Shown in pieces: positions 19,152 through 28,376 of a stretch of DNA of 63,894 nt (its first letter is position 1; every line of letters starts with the position of its first letter). The stretch is from Tepidiphilus sp. J10 (GTDB lineage Bacteria > Pseudomonadota > Gammaproteobacteria > Burkholderiales > Thiobacillaceae): the NCBI GenBank assembly GCA_945897955.1, contig CAMDGQ010000012.1, positions 1 to 63,894 of the forward strand. The letters are read 5' to 3'. The position numbers and the translations under genes are program-made. The notes under the pieces were generated by a model, which worked only from the letters and a program-made list of their open reading frames with translations, was not told where the DNA came from and did not search any database.

Positions 19152-21986
19152 ATGAACAAGACTAGAAGAATCAGTAGCTTATTGTCGGCGCTGTTGTTGG
19201 CCTGGGGCTCCGCCAACGCTGCCGGACTGGGCAAGCTTACCGTCCAGTCCGCGCTGGGGCAGCCGCTTAAAGCTGAAATCGAGTTGTTGTCGGTAACCAA
19301 GGAAGAATTGGCCGATATCACTGCTCGACTTGCCAGTTCGGATGCTTTCCGCCAAGCCCGCATCGACCGCCAGGAAGCGCTCAGCAGCCTGCGCTTCGAT
19401 GTCGATCAGCGCGCCAACGGCCAGCCGATCATTCGGATCACATCTGCCACCTCGGTGCCCGATCCTTTCCTGGACATGCTGATCGAACTGAACTGGAGTT
19501 CCGGTCGCATGATTCGGGAGTACACGATACTTCTTGATCCGCCTGCAGCCGCCAAGCCTGCTGAAGCGATCCGTCCAGCCACACTTGCCGAATCTCCGAA
19601 AAACGGGGCCTTCAAGCCAGCCGTGCCGGCTGCCGATTCCGTGGCGAAGCCAAAACCTGCGTTGCCGGCACCGACACCATCCGCGCCGAAGCGCTATGGT
19701 CCGGTGCGATCCGGCGAGACGCTGCGTGCCATCGCCAGCAAGGTAAAACCAGCCGAAGTCAGCCTTGAACAAATGATGGTGGGCTTGTACCAAGCCAACA
19801 AGGATGCTTTCCAGAGCAACAACATGAACCGTCTCAACCGCGGCCGTGTACTGAACGTACCGGATGCGGATGTTGCGCTAGCCAATACACGCGCTGAAGC
19901 CGCGCGCACGGTCAGAGGCCATGCCGTCGAGTGGCATGCCTATCGCCGCAAGCTGGCGGAAATGGCTGGCGAGACACCGGAACCGAAAATCGAGGAAAAA
20001 GCCGCCGGCAAGATTGCTCCGAAGGAGGAGGCCAAGCCTGCTCCTGCGCCTTCTGCGCCGAAGGATGTGCTCAAGCTTTCCAAAGGCGAGCCTGGAGGGA
20101 CAGGCAAAGCGGATGCCAAGACGCAAGAGCGCATGCATGCGATGGAAGAGGAGATCGCCGCCAAGGGCCGCGCGCTCCAGGAAGCGCAGGATCGCGTCAG
20201 TCAGCTCGAACGGACGGTTCGGGATATGCAGAAATTACTGGAGATGAAAGCTCAGGAGGCGAAAGCACCTGCCGCTCCAGCTCCAGCGCCGGCAGTTCAG
20301 CCTCCGCCTGCGCCCGTAGCCGAGGAGCCTGCCGCCCCTGAACCGGAACCCAAGCCGGCTCCGGTTCCGGCTGAAGCACCCAAGCCAGCCCCGGTAGTGG
20401 CGCCTCTGCCCGTCGCAGAGCCCAGCACCAGTTGGATCTCCACCTTCATCAGCAACCCCATCTACATCGGCGGCATCGTCGCCGCCCTGCTGCTGTCTGC
20501 ACTGCTCTGGATGATGATGGTCGGCAGCAAGCGCCGTCAGGGCCTGACCAAGTTTGAAGACAGCATCATGACGGGCGGCGAATTCAAGAACAACGCCGTG
20601 TTCAATGCTTCTGCCGGCAATGTGGCTTCAGGCGCGGGCGCCTTGACTGAAAGCAGCATGTTGCTGACTGATTTCAGTCGCCTGGGCATGGGTGCGATCG
20701 ATAGCCACGAGGTCGATCCGATTGCCGAGGCCGAGGTGTACATGGCCTATGGCCGCGATGCCCAAGCCGAGGAAATCTTGCGCGAGGCCCTCGTCAAGGA
20801 TCCCAGCCGACATGAAATCGCGCTCAAGCTGCTGGAGCTGTATGCCACTCGCAAGGACACCACCAGCTTCGAAACATCCGCCAGCGAGTTGTATGCCGGA
20901 TTGAGTGGTCAGAATACGCCGGTCTGGCAGCGCGCCGCCGAAATGGGGCGCTCGATTGATCCGCAGAATCCGCTTTATCGAGTTGCGGCGCCTCAAAATG
21001 GCGGCCTGGCATCAGCGCCTGCCAGTGCGAAGGCGGCAGCAGTGGTCGTTCCGGCTGCGGCTGCGGCAGTGTCCGTCGCCATGGCAAGCTCGGCGCTATC
21101 CTCCATGTCGGATACCTCCGATCTTGGCGATCTGAATGATTTGTCGAGCTTGAACGATTGGGGCGATGCGCCAAAGTCCGCCGGCGCCGACACCATGCTT
21201 TCACCCAATGCCGGCGCAGGAAAGGCTGCACAACCAACGCATGACAACCTGCTTGAGTTTGAAGCACCGGTCAAACCTGCCCTGGCATCGGAGCCCGATT
21301 TCGACTTGCCCGAGCCTTCGCTTGACGAAGATTTGACCACTCAAACGCAAGCCAAGGTTGAATTTGACCTGGCGCCGCCCGAGATTCCTGCCACTGAAGA
21401 CCTGGCTTTTGAAACCAGCCCGGATTTCGACGAGATTTCCGGCACTGCCGCTGAATCGGCTTTTGAACCTGCTTCGTCGGTAGAACCGGAAGCATTGTCC
21501 ACTCTGGATTTTCCCGACGAGATCGAGACTTCCTCTGTTGAAGATATGCCGGTCCTCGATCTTTCAGGTATCGATCTGAATCTGGAGGATGAACCCTTAA
21601 CAGAAGTGCAGGCATCGGCTGCCCCGGAGCCAGTTCAGGAGGCAGAAACGATAGTCGGCAGGCCTGCGCTTGAAGTTGCTGATGACTTCGATCCGTTTGG
21701 CGAGCTGGCGGCTACGGCAGATTTTGATCTGACGCCGGAATTCCAGGCCGAACCTGAAACCTCAAGTGCACCAGTAGATGAATTGGTCGCCGAAGCACCT
21801 ACCGAAGTTGAGTCAGGCATCGACCCGCTGTTGCACGAGGAGGTCAATACCAAACTCGATCTGGCGCGTGCCTATATGGAAATGGGGGATCGTGAAGGTG
21901 CTCGCGAAATTCTCCAGGAAGTATTGGGCGAAGGCGACCCACAGCAAAAGTCCGAGGCGGAAAAACTGATGGCCGAGGCAGCCTGA
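19152..21986 (+). CDS. fimV: FimV-like pilus/polarity protein
   Basis: Inner-membrane protein that organises cell poles and type IV pilus/twitching functions. The 944-residue chain has a signal peptide ending SANA, the conserved periplasmic N-terminal domain (GLGKLTVQSALGQPLKAEIELL), a LysM peptidoglycan-binding motif (YGPVRSGETLRAIASKVKP, about residue 180), and a coiled coil (about 320-365). A Pro/Ala linker, one transmembrane helix (about 437-455, NPIYIGGIVAALLLSALLW) and a long acidic cytoplasmic region follow. It ends in the FimV C-terminal helical motif (LDLARAYMEMGDREGAREILQEVL). All elements of the family are present. Confidence 0.95.
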   Translation: MNKTRRISSLLSALLLAWGSANAAGLGKLTVQSALGQPLKAEIELLSVTKEELADITARLASSDAFRQARIDRQEALSSLRFDVDQRANGQPIIRITSATSVPDPFLDMLIELNWSSGRMIREYTILLDPPAAAKPAEAIRPATLAESPKNGAFKPAVPAADSVAKPKPALPAPTPSAPKRYGPVRSGETLRAIASKVKPAEVSLEQMMVGLYQANKDAFQSNNMNRLNRGRVLNVPDADVALANTRAEAARTVRGHAVEWHAYRRKLAEMAGETPEPKIEEKAAGKIAPKEEAKPAPAPSAPKDVLKLSKGEPGGTGKADAKTQERMHAMEEEIAAKGRALQEAQDRVSQLERTVRDMQKLLEMKAQEAKAPAAPAPAPAVQPPPAPVAEEPAAPEPEPKPAPVPAEAPKPAPVVAPLPVAEPSTSWISTFISNPIYIGGIVAALLLSALLWMMMVGSKRRQGLTKFEDSIMTGGEFKNNAVFNASAGNVASGAGALTESSMLLTDFSRLGMGAIDSHEVDPIAEAEVYMAYGRDAQAEEILREALVKDPSRHEIALKLLELYATRKDTTSFETSASELYAGLSGQNTPVWQRAAEMGRSIDPQNPLYRVAAPQNGGLASAPASAKAAAVVVPAAAAAVSVAMASSALSSMSDTSDLGDLNDLSSLNDWGDAPKSAGADTMLSPNAGAGKAAQPTHDNLLEFEAPVKPALASEPDFDLPEPSLDEDLTTQTQAKVEFDLAPPEIPATEDLAFETSPDFDEISGTAAESAFEPASSVEPEALSTLDFPDEIETSSVEDMPVLDLSGIDLNLEDEPLTEVQASAAPEPVQEAETIVGRPALEVADDFDPFGELAATADFDLTPEFQAEPETSSAPVDELVAEAPTEVESGIDPLLHEEVNTKLDLARAYMEMGDREGAREILQEVLGEGDPQQKSEAEKLMAEAA

Positions 21987-22029
21987 GGCTGGCCCGGGCT
22001 GGCTGCAACTGCTCCGCAAAAAATTGCAG

Positions 22030-22143
22030 CTGCACTCGCAGGAAGTACGCCGGATTCGTAAGCCGCTATTCGCGGCAACGACTCCGCTGCACTCGCAGGA
22101 AGTACGCCGGATTCGTAAGCCGCTATTCGCGGCAACGACTCCG
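22030..22143. repeat. Perfect tandem duplication of a 57-bp unit
   Basis: Two identical 57-bp copies (22030-22086 and 22087-22143), each starting CTGCACTCGCAGG and ending ACGACTCCG, lie between fimV and the EcfT-like gene; the next bases (CTGCATCC) begin a partial third copy. Each contains a small hairpin (CCGC-TATTC-GCGG). The length is a multiple of three, and the reading frame of the downstream gene stays open through it, giving a 19-residue repeat if translated. Confidence 0.95.
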
Positions 22144-22176
22144 CTGCATCCGGCAAGTCGCATCCTGATCTACCTG

Positions 22177-22743
22177 ATGGCTGCCCTAGCAATCCCGGGG
22201 CTGCCGTTTTTATTGCTGCTGCTGTTACTCCTGCCGACCTTTCCGGTGTTGATCCTGAGTCGAAGGACTCCGCTGCGACTTCTTTGGCGGACGCGCTGGT
22301 TGTTGCTGGTGTTGCTGTTCGGCTACGCCTTCAGCTTGCCTGGGGAGCCGGTCTGGCAAGCGCTGGACGCTTATTCACCCAGTTGGGAGGGCTGCCGCCA
22401 TGGTATCGAGCAGGCTGTGCGCTTGATCGTTTTACTGTTATGGCTGGATTTTCTGGTGCTGCGCCTGCCAGCCGATGAATTGCTTGCCGGGTTGTACCAA
22501 TTGCTGCGTCCCCTTTCCATGATCGGTCTGGACCCGAAATCAGCCGCCTTGCGGCTGGGCTTGACCTTGCGTGCCATCGAAGGATTGGAACGGGGTCAGG
22601 GCAACCTGAGAGGCCTCCTGAAACTCGATTTTCAGGTTGATCTGCCGCTCAAGATCCAGATCAACCTGCGCTCTTTGCGCCCGCTCGATGTGCTGCTTCC
22701 TGGTTTTGTCTTCACCGGATTGATGGCGTTGTGGCTGAACTGA
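22177..22743 (+). CDS. EcfT/CbiQ-like membrane protein
   Basis: About 188 residues with four or more hydrophobic segments (IPGLPFLLLLLLLLPTFPVLIL, WLLLVLLFGYAFSL, AVRLIVLLLWLDFLVLRLP, and a C-terminal LLPGFVFTGLMALWL). The central cytoplasmic stretch (GLYQLLRPLSMIGLDPKSAALRLGLTLRAIEG) resembles the coupling helices of CbiQ/EcfT transmembrane subunits. No ATPase or substrate subunit is adjacent, so the transport role is inferred. The ATG at 22177 is the first in frame; the frame is open from a TTG at 22024 through the 57-bp tandem repeat, so the N-terminus is uncertain. The end overlaps truA by 13 nt. Confidence 0.7.
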   Translation: MAALAIPGLPFLLLLLLLLPTFPVLILSRRTPLRLLWRTRWLLLVLLFGYAFSLPGEPVWQALDAYSPSWEGCRHGIEQAVRLIVLLLWLDFLVLRLPADELLAGLYQLLRPLSMIGLDPKSAALRLGLTLRAIEGLERGQGNLRGLLKLDFQVDLPLKIQINLRSLRPLDVLLPGFVFTGLMALWLN

Positions 22744-23555
22744 CCCCCTACGCTGGCGCAAGAATCGCGCTCGGCATCGAATACGATGGCCGCAATTTCT
22801 GCGGCTGGCAGACTCAGCCCAATCAGTGCGCCTTGCAGAACCATCTGGAAAGCGCATTGGCCGAAGTTCATGGCGCGCCGGTGCTAACCGTCACCGCCGG
22901 ACGCACCGATGCCGGTGTGCATGCAGTGGCGCAGATTGTGCATTTCGATACGCGCAATTACCGGCCCGAGCATGCCTGGGTATTCGGCACCAACGCGCGC
23001 TTGCCGACCGGCATATCGGTGCTCTGGGCGAAATTCATGCCGCCGGACTTTCACGCCCGCTTCGAAGCAGTGGAACGCACTTACCGCTATGTCCTGCTGA
23101 ATCAGCCGACGCGTCCGGCCTTGCTGGCCGGGCGAGTCGGCTGGATTCATGGCGAACTGGACACCGACTTGATGGAGCAGGCTGCGCGCTGGTTGATCGG
23201 CGAGCAGGATTTTTCCGCTTTTCGCGCCGCCGAATGCCAGGCCAGAACGCCGGTGCGGGACTTGCGTGCAGTCAAAATATGGCGCCATGGCGCCTGCGTG
23301 CAGTTCGAGTTTCGCGCCAATGCCTTCCTGCATCATCAAGTGCGCAACATGGTTGGCGCGCTGGTCTGGGTCGGCTTGCGGCGGCGACCGCCGGACTGGA
23401 TTGGCGAGGTCTTGCTGAGCCGCGATCGGAAACGCGCCGCCGCGACTTTTGCGGCGGATGGCCTTTATCTGGCCGATGTCCGCTACGATGCCCGCTTTGA
23501 ATTACCGGCGCGGTCCGATCTGGGCCCGCTGGCTTACTTCCCTCCCGCGCCTTGA
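22731..23555 (+). CDS. truA: tRNA pseudouridine(38-40) synthase
   Basis: Modifies U38-U40 in the tRNA anticodon arm. The 274-residue protein has the active-site motif TAGRTDAGVHA with catalytic Asp60, FCGWQTQPN near the N-terminus, and HHQVRNMVGALV in the C-terminal half. Translation starts at a GTG inside the end of the EcfT-like gene, suggesting translational coupling. It is followed 12 nt later by trpF, as in many betaproteobacteria. Confidence 0.97.
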   Translation: MAELTPYAGARIALGIEYDGRNFCGWQTQPNQCALQNHLESALAEVHGAPVLTVTAGRTDAGVHAVAQIVHFDTRNYRPEHAWVFGTNARLPTGISVLWAKFMPPDFHARFEAVERTYRYVLLNQPTRPALLAGRVGWIHGELDTDLMEQAARWLIGEQDFSAFRAAECQARTPVRDLRAVKIWRHGACVQFEFRANAFLHHQVRNMVGALVWVGLRRRPPDWIGEVLLSRDRKRAAATFAADGLYLADVRYDARFELPARSDLGPLAYFPPAP

Positions 23556-23567
23556 AAATTGCCTGAA

Positions 23568-24185
23568 ATGACCCGCGTAAAAATGTGCGGCATCACCCGC
23601 CCGCAGGATGCACTCGAAGCCGCGCAAGCCGGCGCGGATGCCATCGGCCTGGTGTTCTATGCCAGGAGCCCGCGCAATGTCGGACTGGATCAGGCGGCGT
23701 GCATCGTGCAGGCGCTGCCGCCGTTTGTGACCACGGTCGCCTTGTTCGTCAATCCCGCGCCGGAAGAAGTCCTCGCCGTGATGCAATCGGTTCGGCCCGA
23801 TGTGCTGCAATTCCATGGCGAGGAAACGCCCGAGTTCTGCCGCGGGTTTGGCGCGCCCTACCTGAAAGCTGCGCGCGTCCGGCCGGAAACCGATTTGATA
23901 CAATTCGCCGCCTTGTACGCGGATGCCCAAGGATTGTTGCTGGATGCCTGGAACGAAGCAGCGCAGGGCGGCACCGGCGAACGCTTCGACTGGAACCTGA
24001 TCCCTGCCAACTTGCCGAAACACGTCATTCTCGCCGGCGGCCTGAGTCCAGCGAATGTCCGACTGGCCGTTGAAACGACACGCCCCTGGGCGGTGGATGT
24101 CTCCAGCGGAATCGAATCATCCAAAGGCATCAAGGACGCGGCGCTGATCGCCGCCTTCATGAAGGAAGTCAAAAATGCAGTTTGA
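23568..24185 (+). CDS. trpF: Phosphoribosylanthranilate isomerase
   Basis: Tryptophan pathway TIM barrel. The 205-residue protein opens [16 protein letters not shown], with the catalytic Cys in KMCGITR, and has [17 protein letters not shown] (catalytic Asp) and a phosphate-binding [11 protein letters not shown] plus [16 protein letters not shown] prefer the ATG at 23568 over the TTG 9 nt earlier because it matches the family N-terminus. It overlaps trpB by 11 nt. Confidence 0.96.
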   Translation: MTRVKMCGITRPQDALEAAQAGADAIGLVFYARSPRNVGLDQAACIVQALPPFVTTVALFVNPAPEEVLAVMQSVRPDVLQFHGEETPEFCRGFGAPYLKAARVRPETDLIQFAALYADAQGLLLDAWNEAAQGGTGERFDWNLIPANLPKHVILAGGLSPANVRLAVETTRPWAVDVSSGIESSKGIKDAALIAAFMKEVKNAV

Positions 24186-25380
24186 TCAACATGCCTTACC
24201 CGATGCAACCGGCCACTTCGGCCCTTACGGCGGTGTTTTTGTCGCCGAGACGCTGATGGCTGCGCTCGATGAACTCAAACACGAGTACGAAGCGGCGCGC
24301 AAAGATCCCGACTTCCTGGCCGAGTTTCATCATGAACTGCGCCATTACGTCGGCCGTCCCAGCCCGATCTATCACGCCCGGCGCTGGTCGGAAATGCTTG
24401 GCGGCGCGCAGATATACCTGAAGCGGGAAGACCTCAATCACACCGGCGCGCACAAGATCAACAACACCATCGGCCAGGCTTTGCTGGCAAGACGCATGGG
24501 CAAGAAACGGGTGATCGCGGAAACCGGCGCCGGCCAGCATGGCGTCGCTTCCGCCACGGTCGCCGCGCGCTACGGCATGGAATGCGTGGTCTATATGGGC
24601 GCGGAAGACATCAAACGCCAGTCGCCCAACGTGTTCCGCATGAAGCTGCTCGGCGCCACGGTGGTCGGCGTCGAATCCGGTTCGAAGACGCTGAAGGATG
24701 CCCTGAATGAAGCCATGCGCGACTGGGTAACCAACGTCGAATCCACCTTCTACATCCTCGGCACCGCCGCTGGTCCGCATCCCTACCCGATGCTGGTGCG
24801 CGATTTCCAGTGCGTCATCGGCGACGAATGCAAGGTGCAGATGGCCGAAATGCTCGGCCGCCAGCCGGATGCGGTGATTGCCTGCGTCGGCGGCGGCTCC
24901 AATGCCATCGGCATCTTCCATCCATACATCCCGGTCGAGGGCGTGCGCCTGATCGGCGTCGAGGCCGGCGGCGACGGCATCGCCAGCGGCCGCCATGCGG
25001 CACCATTGTCGGCTGGTACGCCCGGCGTGCTGCACGGCTTCCGTTCCTATCTGATGCAGGACGCCAACGGCCAGATCATCGAAACCCATTCCGTTTCCGC
25101 CGGCCTCGATTACCCCGGCGTCGGCCCGGAACACAGCTATCTGAAGGATATCGGTCGCGCCGAGTATGTCGCCATCAACGACGACGAAGCCCTGGCCGCA
25201 TTCCACAACCTGTGTCGTTTCGAAGGCATCATCCCGGCCCTGGAGTCCAGCCACGCGCTCGCCCATGCCGCCAAGATCGCGCCGACGATGGACAAGGACC
25301 AGATCCTGCTGGTGAATCTGTCCGGACGTGGCGACAAGGACATCAATACGGTGGCGAAGTTGGCGGGCATCGAGCTTTGA
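24175..25380 (+). CDS. trpB: Tryptophan synthase beta chain
   Basis: PLP enzyme joining indole and serine. The 401-residue protein has the PLP lysine in [17 protein letters not shown], the indole-channel region [19 protein letters not shown], and the phosphate loop [12 protein letters not shown]. The partner trpA is normally adjacent, but here three foreign-looking genes separate them. The hicA start codon follows the trpB stop without a gap. Confidence 0.98.
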   Translation: MQFDQHALPDATGHFGPYGGVFVAETLMAALDELKHEYEAARKDPDFLAEFHHELRHYVGRPSPIYHARRWSEMLGGAQIYLKREDLNHTGAHKINNTIGQALLARRMGKKRVIAETGAGQHGVASATVAARYGMECVVYMGAEDIKRQSPNVFRMKLLGATVVGVESGSKTLKDALNEAMRDWVTNVESTFYILGTAAGPHPYPMLVRDFQCVIGDECKVQMAEMLGRQPDAVIACVGGGSNAIGIFHPYIPVEGVRLIGVEAGGDGIASGRHAAPLSAGTPGVLHGFRSYLMQDANGQIIETHSVSAGLDYPGVGPEHSYLKDIGRAEYVAINDDEALAAFHNLCRFEGIIPALESSHALAHAAKIAPTMDKDQILLVNLSGRGDKDINTVAKLAGIEL

Positions 25381-25632
25381 ATGGGCAAGTTCGAAAAGAC
25401 GCTTTGGCAAATATTGTCAGGCAACAGCGATCAGAACATTTCTTTCGGGGATTTGGTCTATGTGTTGGAAAGCCTGGGATTTCAGAAGCGATTCAAGGGC
25501 AGCCATCATTTGTTCAGTAACCCGGGTGTTGAAGAGATCATCAACATCCAGCCAGAAGGTGACAAAGCCAAGCCATATCAGGTGAAACAAGTCAGGGCAG
25601 TCATCGTCAAGTACCAATTGATTGGAGAATGA
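25381..25632 (+). CDS. hicA: HicA-type toxin (mRNA interferase)
   Basis: An 83-residue HicA homologue with the dsRBD-like fold and the catalytic histidine in FKGSHHLFSNP (about residues 42-43). HicA cleaves mRNA and tmRNA. It starts directly at the trpB stop and is followed 1 nt later by hicB. The N-terminus has a short extra helix (KFEKTLWQILSGNSDQN) before the canonical domain. The lower GC than in flanking trp genes fits acquisition by transfer. Confidence 0.85.
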   Translation: MGKFEKTLWQILSGNSDQNISFGDLVYVLESLGFQKRFKGSHHLFSNPGVEEIINIQPEGDKAKPYQVKQVRAVIVKYQLIGE

Positions 25633-25633
25633 A

Positions 25634-25843
25634 ATGTATCGCTATGAAATCATTCTGTTCTGGAGCAAGGAAGACAACGCTTTCGTGGCTGATGTGCCCG
25701 AATTGCCTGGATGCATGGCGCATGGCGATACCCAGGAATCCGCGTTAAAGAACATCCAGGAGGCCATGTCTGGCTGGATTGAGGTAGCGGGGGAGATGGG
25801 GCGTTCCATCCCAGAGCCACGGGGGCGGTTGATGTATGCATAA
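25634..25843 (+). CDS. hicB: HicB-type antitoxin
   Basis: A 69-residue HicB antitoxin with the degenerate RNase-H-like fold, seen in WSKEDNAFVADVPELPGCMAHGDTQESALKNIQEAMSGWIE. It has no C-terminal DNA-binding domain, so autorepression by HicB itself is doubtful. I start at the ATG at 25634, with GGAG just upstream; a TTG 12 nt earlier is possible. It forms a toxin-antitoxin pair with the gene before it. Confidence 0.87.
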   Translation: MYRYEIILFWSKEDNAFVADVPELPGCMAHGDTQESALKNIQEAMSGWIEVAGEMGRSIPEPRGRLMYA

Positions 25844-25872
25844 CTTTTGTTCGTCCCAGTTACGGAGCTGAC

Positions 25873-26664
25873 ATGGCTAGCGAGTTGACATGGCGTCAAG
25901 CCATTGAACGGGTTCTTGGTGCAACTATTAGCCCGCTTCATTACAACGAAATCACCGAACAGATAATTGCTGACGGCTTGAGAAAAAGCCTGGGCGCGAC
26001 ACCAGCAGCAACGGTCAATGCCCAAATAAGTGCATCGATCAAAAAAGACGGTTTGCAATCTCCATATGTTCGCGTGGCCAAAGGAACCTACGTTCTCGCT
26101 AAACCATCTGCATTATCTTTGGCAGTGACGAGCAAGCTTACCCCGACTGTTTCAGTGTCTGAGGAATCAGAAGCGCAATATGACATCGTCACCTCGTTCG
26201 GGATGTTTTGGCGGCGCAATGCCATTGAATGGACCGCCACCCCCAAGCTATTAGGAATGCAGCAAATTGGAGCAACTCCCGTTGACTTCAATAAGCAATT
26301 GGGCATTTACCTGTTGTATGACGGTCGGGAAGTTATTTATATCGGACGAACAACAGACAGGCCTTTAGGTCGCCGTCTGTATGAACACACAAGCGACCGA
26401 ATGGCCGCAAGATGGGATCGCTTTTCCTGGTTTGGCCTATTGCCGGTTTCTGAAGCTGGGGCACTTGGTGGGCTTCCGGCAACCTATGAAGCAGCCAAAA
26501 TGATCCCCGCACTGGAGGCTATCCTTATTGAAGCGTTGGAGCCACGACAAAACAGAAAGCGTGGTGATGATCTCTCCGCTGTTGAGTACATCCAGCGAGA
26601 AGATCCCGAGATACAGAAGAAAAAAGTCAAAGAATCACTGGAACTAGCACTGAACAAGCTGTGA
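25873..26664 (+). CDS. HARE-HTH plus GIY-YIG nuclease-domain protein
   Basis: A 263-residue two-domain protein. Residues 1-75 look like a HARE-HTH winged helix ([26 protein letters not shown] ... [10 protein letters not shown]), a domain proposed to sense modified DNA and often fused to nucleases. From about residue 140 a GIY-YIG nuclease core follows: [19 protein letters not shown], then [11 protein letters not shown] (catalytic Arg region) and a terminal [20 protein letters not shown] (metal Glu and Asn). It shares low GC with hicAB, with 29 nt between them. A defence or DNA-modification surveillance role is inferred, not shown. Confidence 0.75.
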   Translation: MASELTWRQAIERVLGATISPLHYNEITEQIIADGLRKSLGATPAATVNAQISASIKKDGLQSPYVRVAKGTYVLAKPSALSLAVTSKLTPTVSVSEESEAQYDIVTSFGMFWRRNAIEWTATPKLLGMQQIGATPVDFNKQLGIYLLYDGREVIYIGRTTDRPLGRRLYEHTSDRMAARWDRFSWFGLLPVSEAGALGGLPATYEAAKMIPALEAILIEALEPRQNRKRGDDLSAVEYIQREDPEIQKKKVKESLELALNKL

Positions 26665-26681
26665 CATTAGGAAATCTACCC

Positions 26682-27479
26682 ATGAGCCGCATCGGCCAAA
26701 CCTTCACTCATCTCAAAGCCCAGGGCCGCAAGGCCCTGATCCCCTTCATCACCGCCGGTGACCCGGCACCTGAAAACACCGTGCCGTTGATGCACGCGCT
26801 GGTCGAAGGTGGCGCCGATATCCTGGAACTGGGCGTGCCGTTTTCCGACCCGATGGCGGATGGGCCGACCATACAGCGCGCTTCCGAGCGGGCGTTGAAA
26901 CATGGCGTCGGGCTGCGCGATGTGCTGGGCATGGTGAGCGAATTCCGCAAGACCAATGCCACGACGCCGGTGGTGCTGATGGGCTATGCCAATCCGATCG
27001 AGGCGATGACCTGGGATGGCTTCTGCGCCGCAGCGTCCGCCGCCGGTGTGGATGGCGTGCTGACGGTGGATTACCCGCCGGAGGAGTCCGGCGAATTTGC
27101 GGCAAAGTGTGCTGGCGCCGGGCTGGACAACATTTATCTGCTGGCGCCGACCACGCCGGCGGTGCGTGTCGATGCGGTGGCCAGACACGCGCGTGGCTTC
27201 ATCTATTACGTTTCGCTGAAGGGGGTTACCGGCGCAGCGACGATCGACATGAGCGAAGTCGCGGCACGGCTGCCGGCGATTCGCGCCGCGACGGGCTTGC
27301 CGGTTGGCGTCGGCTTCGGCATCCGTGATGCGGCGACAGCACGCCAGGTCGCGGAAGTGGCGGACGCGGTGGTGATCGGTTCGCGTATCGTGCAGGAAAT
27401 CGAACAATCCACGCCGGAAACCCTGCTGGCAAACGTGAAAACCTTTGTGGCCGGCGTGCGCGCCGCCCTGGATAACTGA
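26682..27479 (+). CDS. trpA: Tryptophan synthase alpha chain
   Basis: Splits indole-3-glycerol phosphate and channels indole to TrpB. The 265-residue barrel has [41 protein letters not shown] with the catalytic Glu (ELGVPFSDP) and Asp residues, and [15 protein letters not shown] start at the ATG at 26682 (MSRIGQTF). The nearest trp gene, trpB, is 1.3 kb upstream across the hicAB cassette. trpA continues into accD after 10 nt. Confidence 0.97.
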   Translation: MSRIGQTFTHLKAQGRKALIPFITAGDPAPENTVPLMHALVEGGADILELGVPFSDPMADGPTIQRASERALKHGVGLRDVLGMVSEFRKTNATTPVVLMGYANPIEAMTWDGFCAAASAAGVDGVLTVDYPPEESGEFAAKCAGAGLDNIYLLAPTTPAVRVDAVARHARGFIYYVSLKGVTGAATIDMSEVAARLPAIRAATGLPVGVGFGIRDAATARQVAEVADAVVIGSRIVQEIEQSTPETLLANVKTFVAGVRAALDN

Positions 27480-27489
27480 GGATGCAACC

Positions 27490-28353
27490 ATGAGCTGGTT
27501 CCAGAAACTGATTCCTCCCAAGATCAAGCGGCGTGAAACGGCCAAGAAAGTGGTGCCGGAAGGCCTGTGGAGCAAGTGTCCGAGCTGTGAAGCGGTGCTC
27601 TATGCGGCCGATCTCGACAACAACATGCATGTCTGTCCGCACTGCGGCTATCACAACCGGATCGGCGCGCGGCAGCGGCTTGAACAACTGCTTGATGAGG
27701 GTGGGCGCAACGAAATCGGCGCCAACATCCTGCCCATCGACGCGCTCAAGTTCAAGGACAGCCGGCGCTATCCCGACCGGCTGACCGAGGCGACCAAGGC
27801 GACCGATGAACAGGATGCGCTGGTGGTCATGGAAGGCCGCATGCTGAATCTGCCGGTGACTGCTGCTGCATTCGAATTCCGCTTCATGGGTGGGTCCATG
27901 GGCTCGGTAGTCGGCGAGCGATTCGTGCGCGGCGTGGAGGCTTCCGTGCGCGGCAAGAAACCTTTCATCTGCATCGCAGCCAGCGGTGGCGCGCGCATGC
28001 AGGAAGGCCTCAATTCACTGATGCAAATGGCCAAGACTTCGGCCGCGCTGACCCAGCTTTCTGCCAATCGCTTGCCGTTCATCTCGGTTTTGACCGATCC
28101 GACCATGGGCGGCGTTTCAGCCAGTTTCGCCATGCTGGGCGACATTATCGTCGGCGAACCGAAAGCCTTGATCGGTTTCGCCGGACCGCGCGTGATCGAA
28201 CAGACCGTGCGCGAAACCCTGCCGGAAGGTTTCCAGCGTTCCGAGTTCCTGCTTGAACACGGAGCCATCGACCTGATCATCGACCGACGTGAACTGAAGC
28301 AGTCCCTGGCGCGGCTGTGCGCACAGTTAATGCGCAAGCACTCGCTGCAATAA
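27490..28353 (+). CDS. accD: Acetyl-CoA carboxylase carboxyltransferase beta subunit
   Basis: Zinc-containing subunit of acetyl-CoA carboxylase for fatty acid synthesis. The 287-residue protein starts [12 protein letters not shown] and has the four-cysteine zinc finger CPSC ... CPHC (about residues 30-52) and the carboxyltransferase signature [19 protein letters not shown]. The linkage trpA-accD-folC-cvpA-purF is classical in gamma- and betaproteobacteria. Confidence 0.97.
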   Translation: MSWFQKLIPPKIKRRETAKKVVPEGLWSKCPSCEAVLYAADLDNNMHVCPHCGYHNRIGARQRLEQLLDEGGRNEIGANILPIDALKFKDSRRYPDRLTEATKATDEQDALVVMEGRMLNLPVTAAAFEFRFMGGSMGSVVGERFVRGVEASVRGKKPFICIAASGGARMQEGLNSLMQMAKTSAALTQLSANRLPFISVLTDPTMGGVSASFAMLGDIIVGEPKALIGFAGPRVIEQTVRETLPEGFQRSEFLLEHGAIDLIIDRRELKQSLARLCAQLMRKHSLQ

Positions 28354-28376
28354 CCCATGCCCGGGGATGATCCGCG

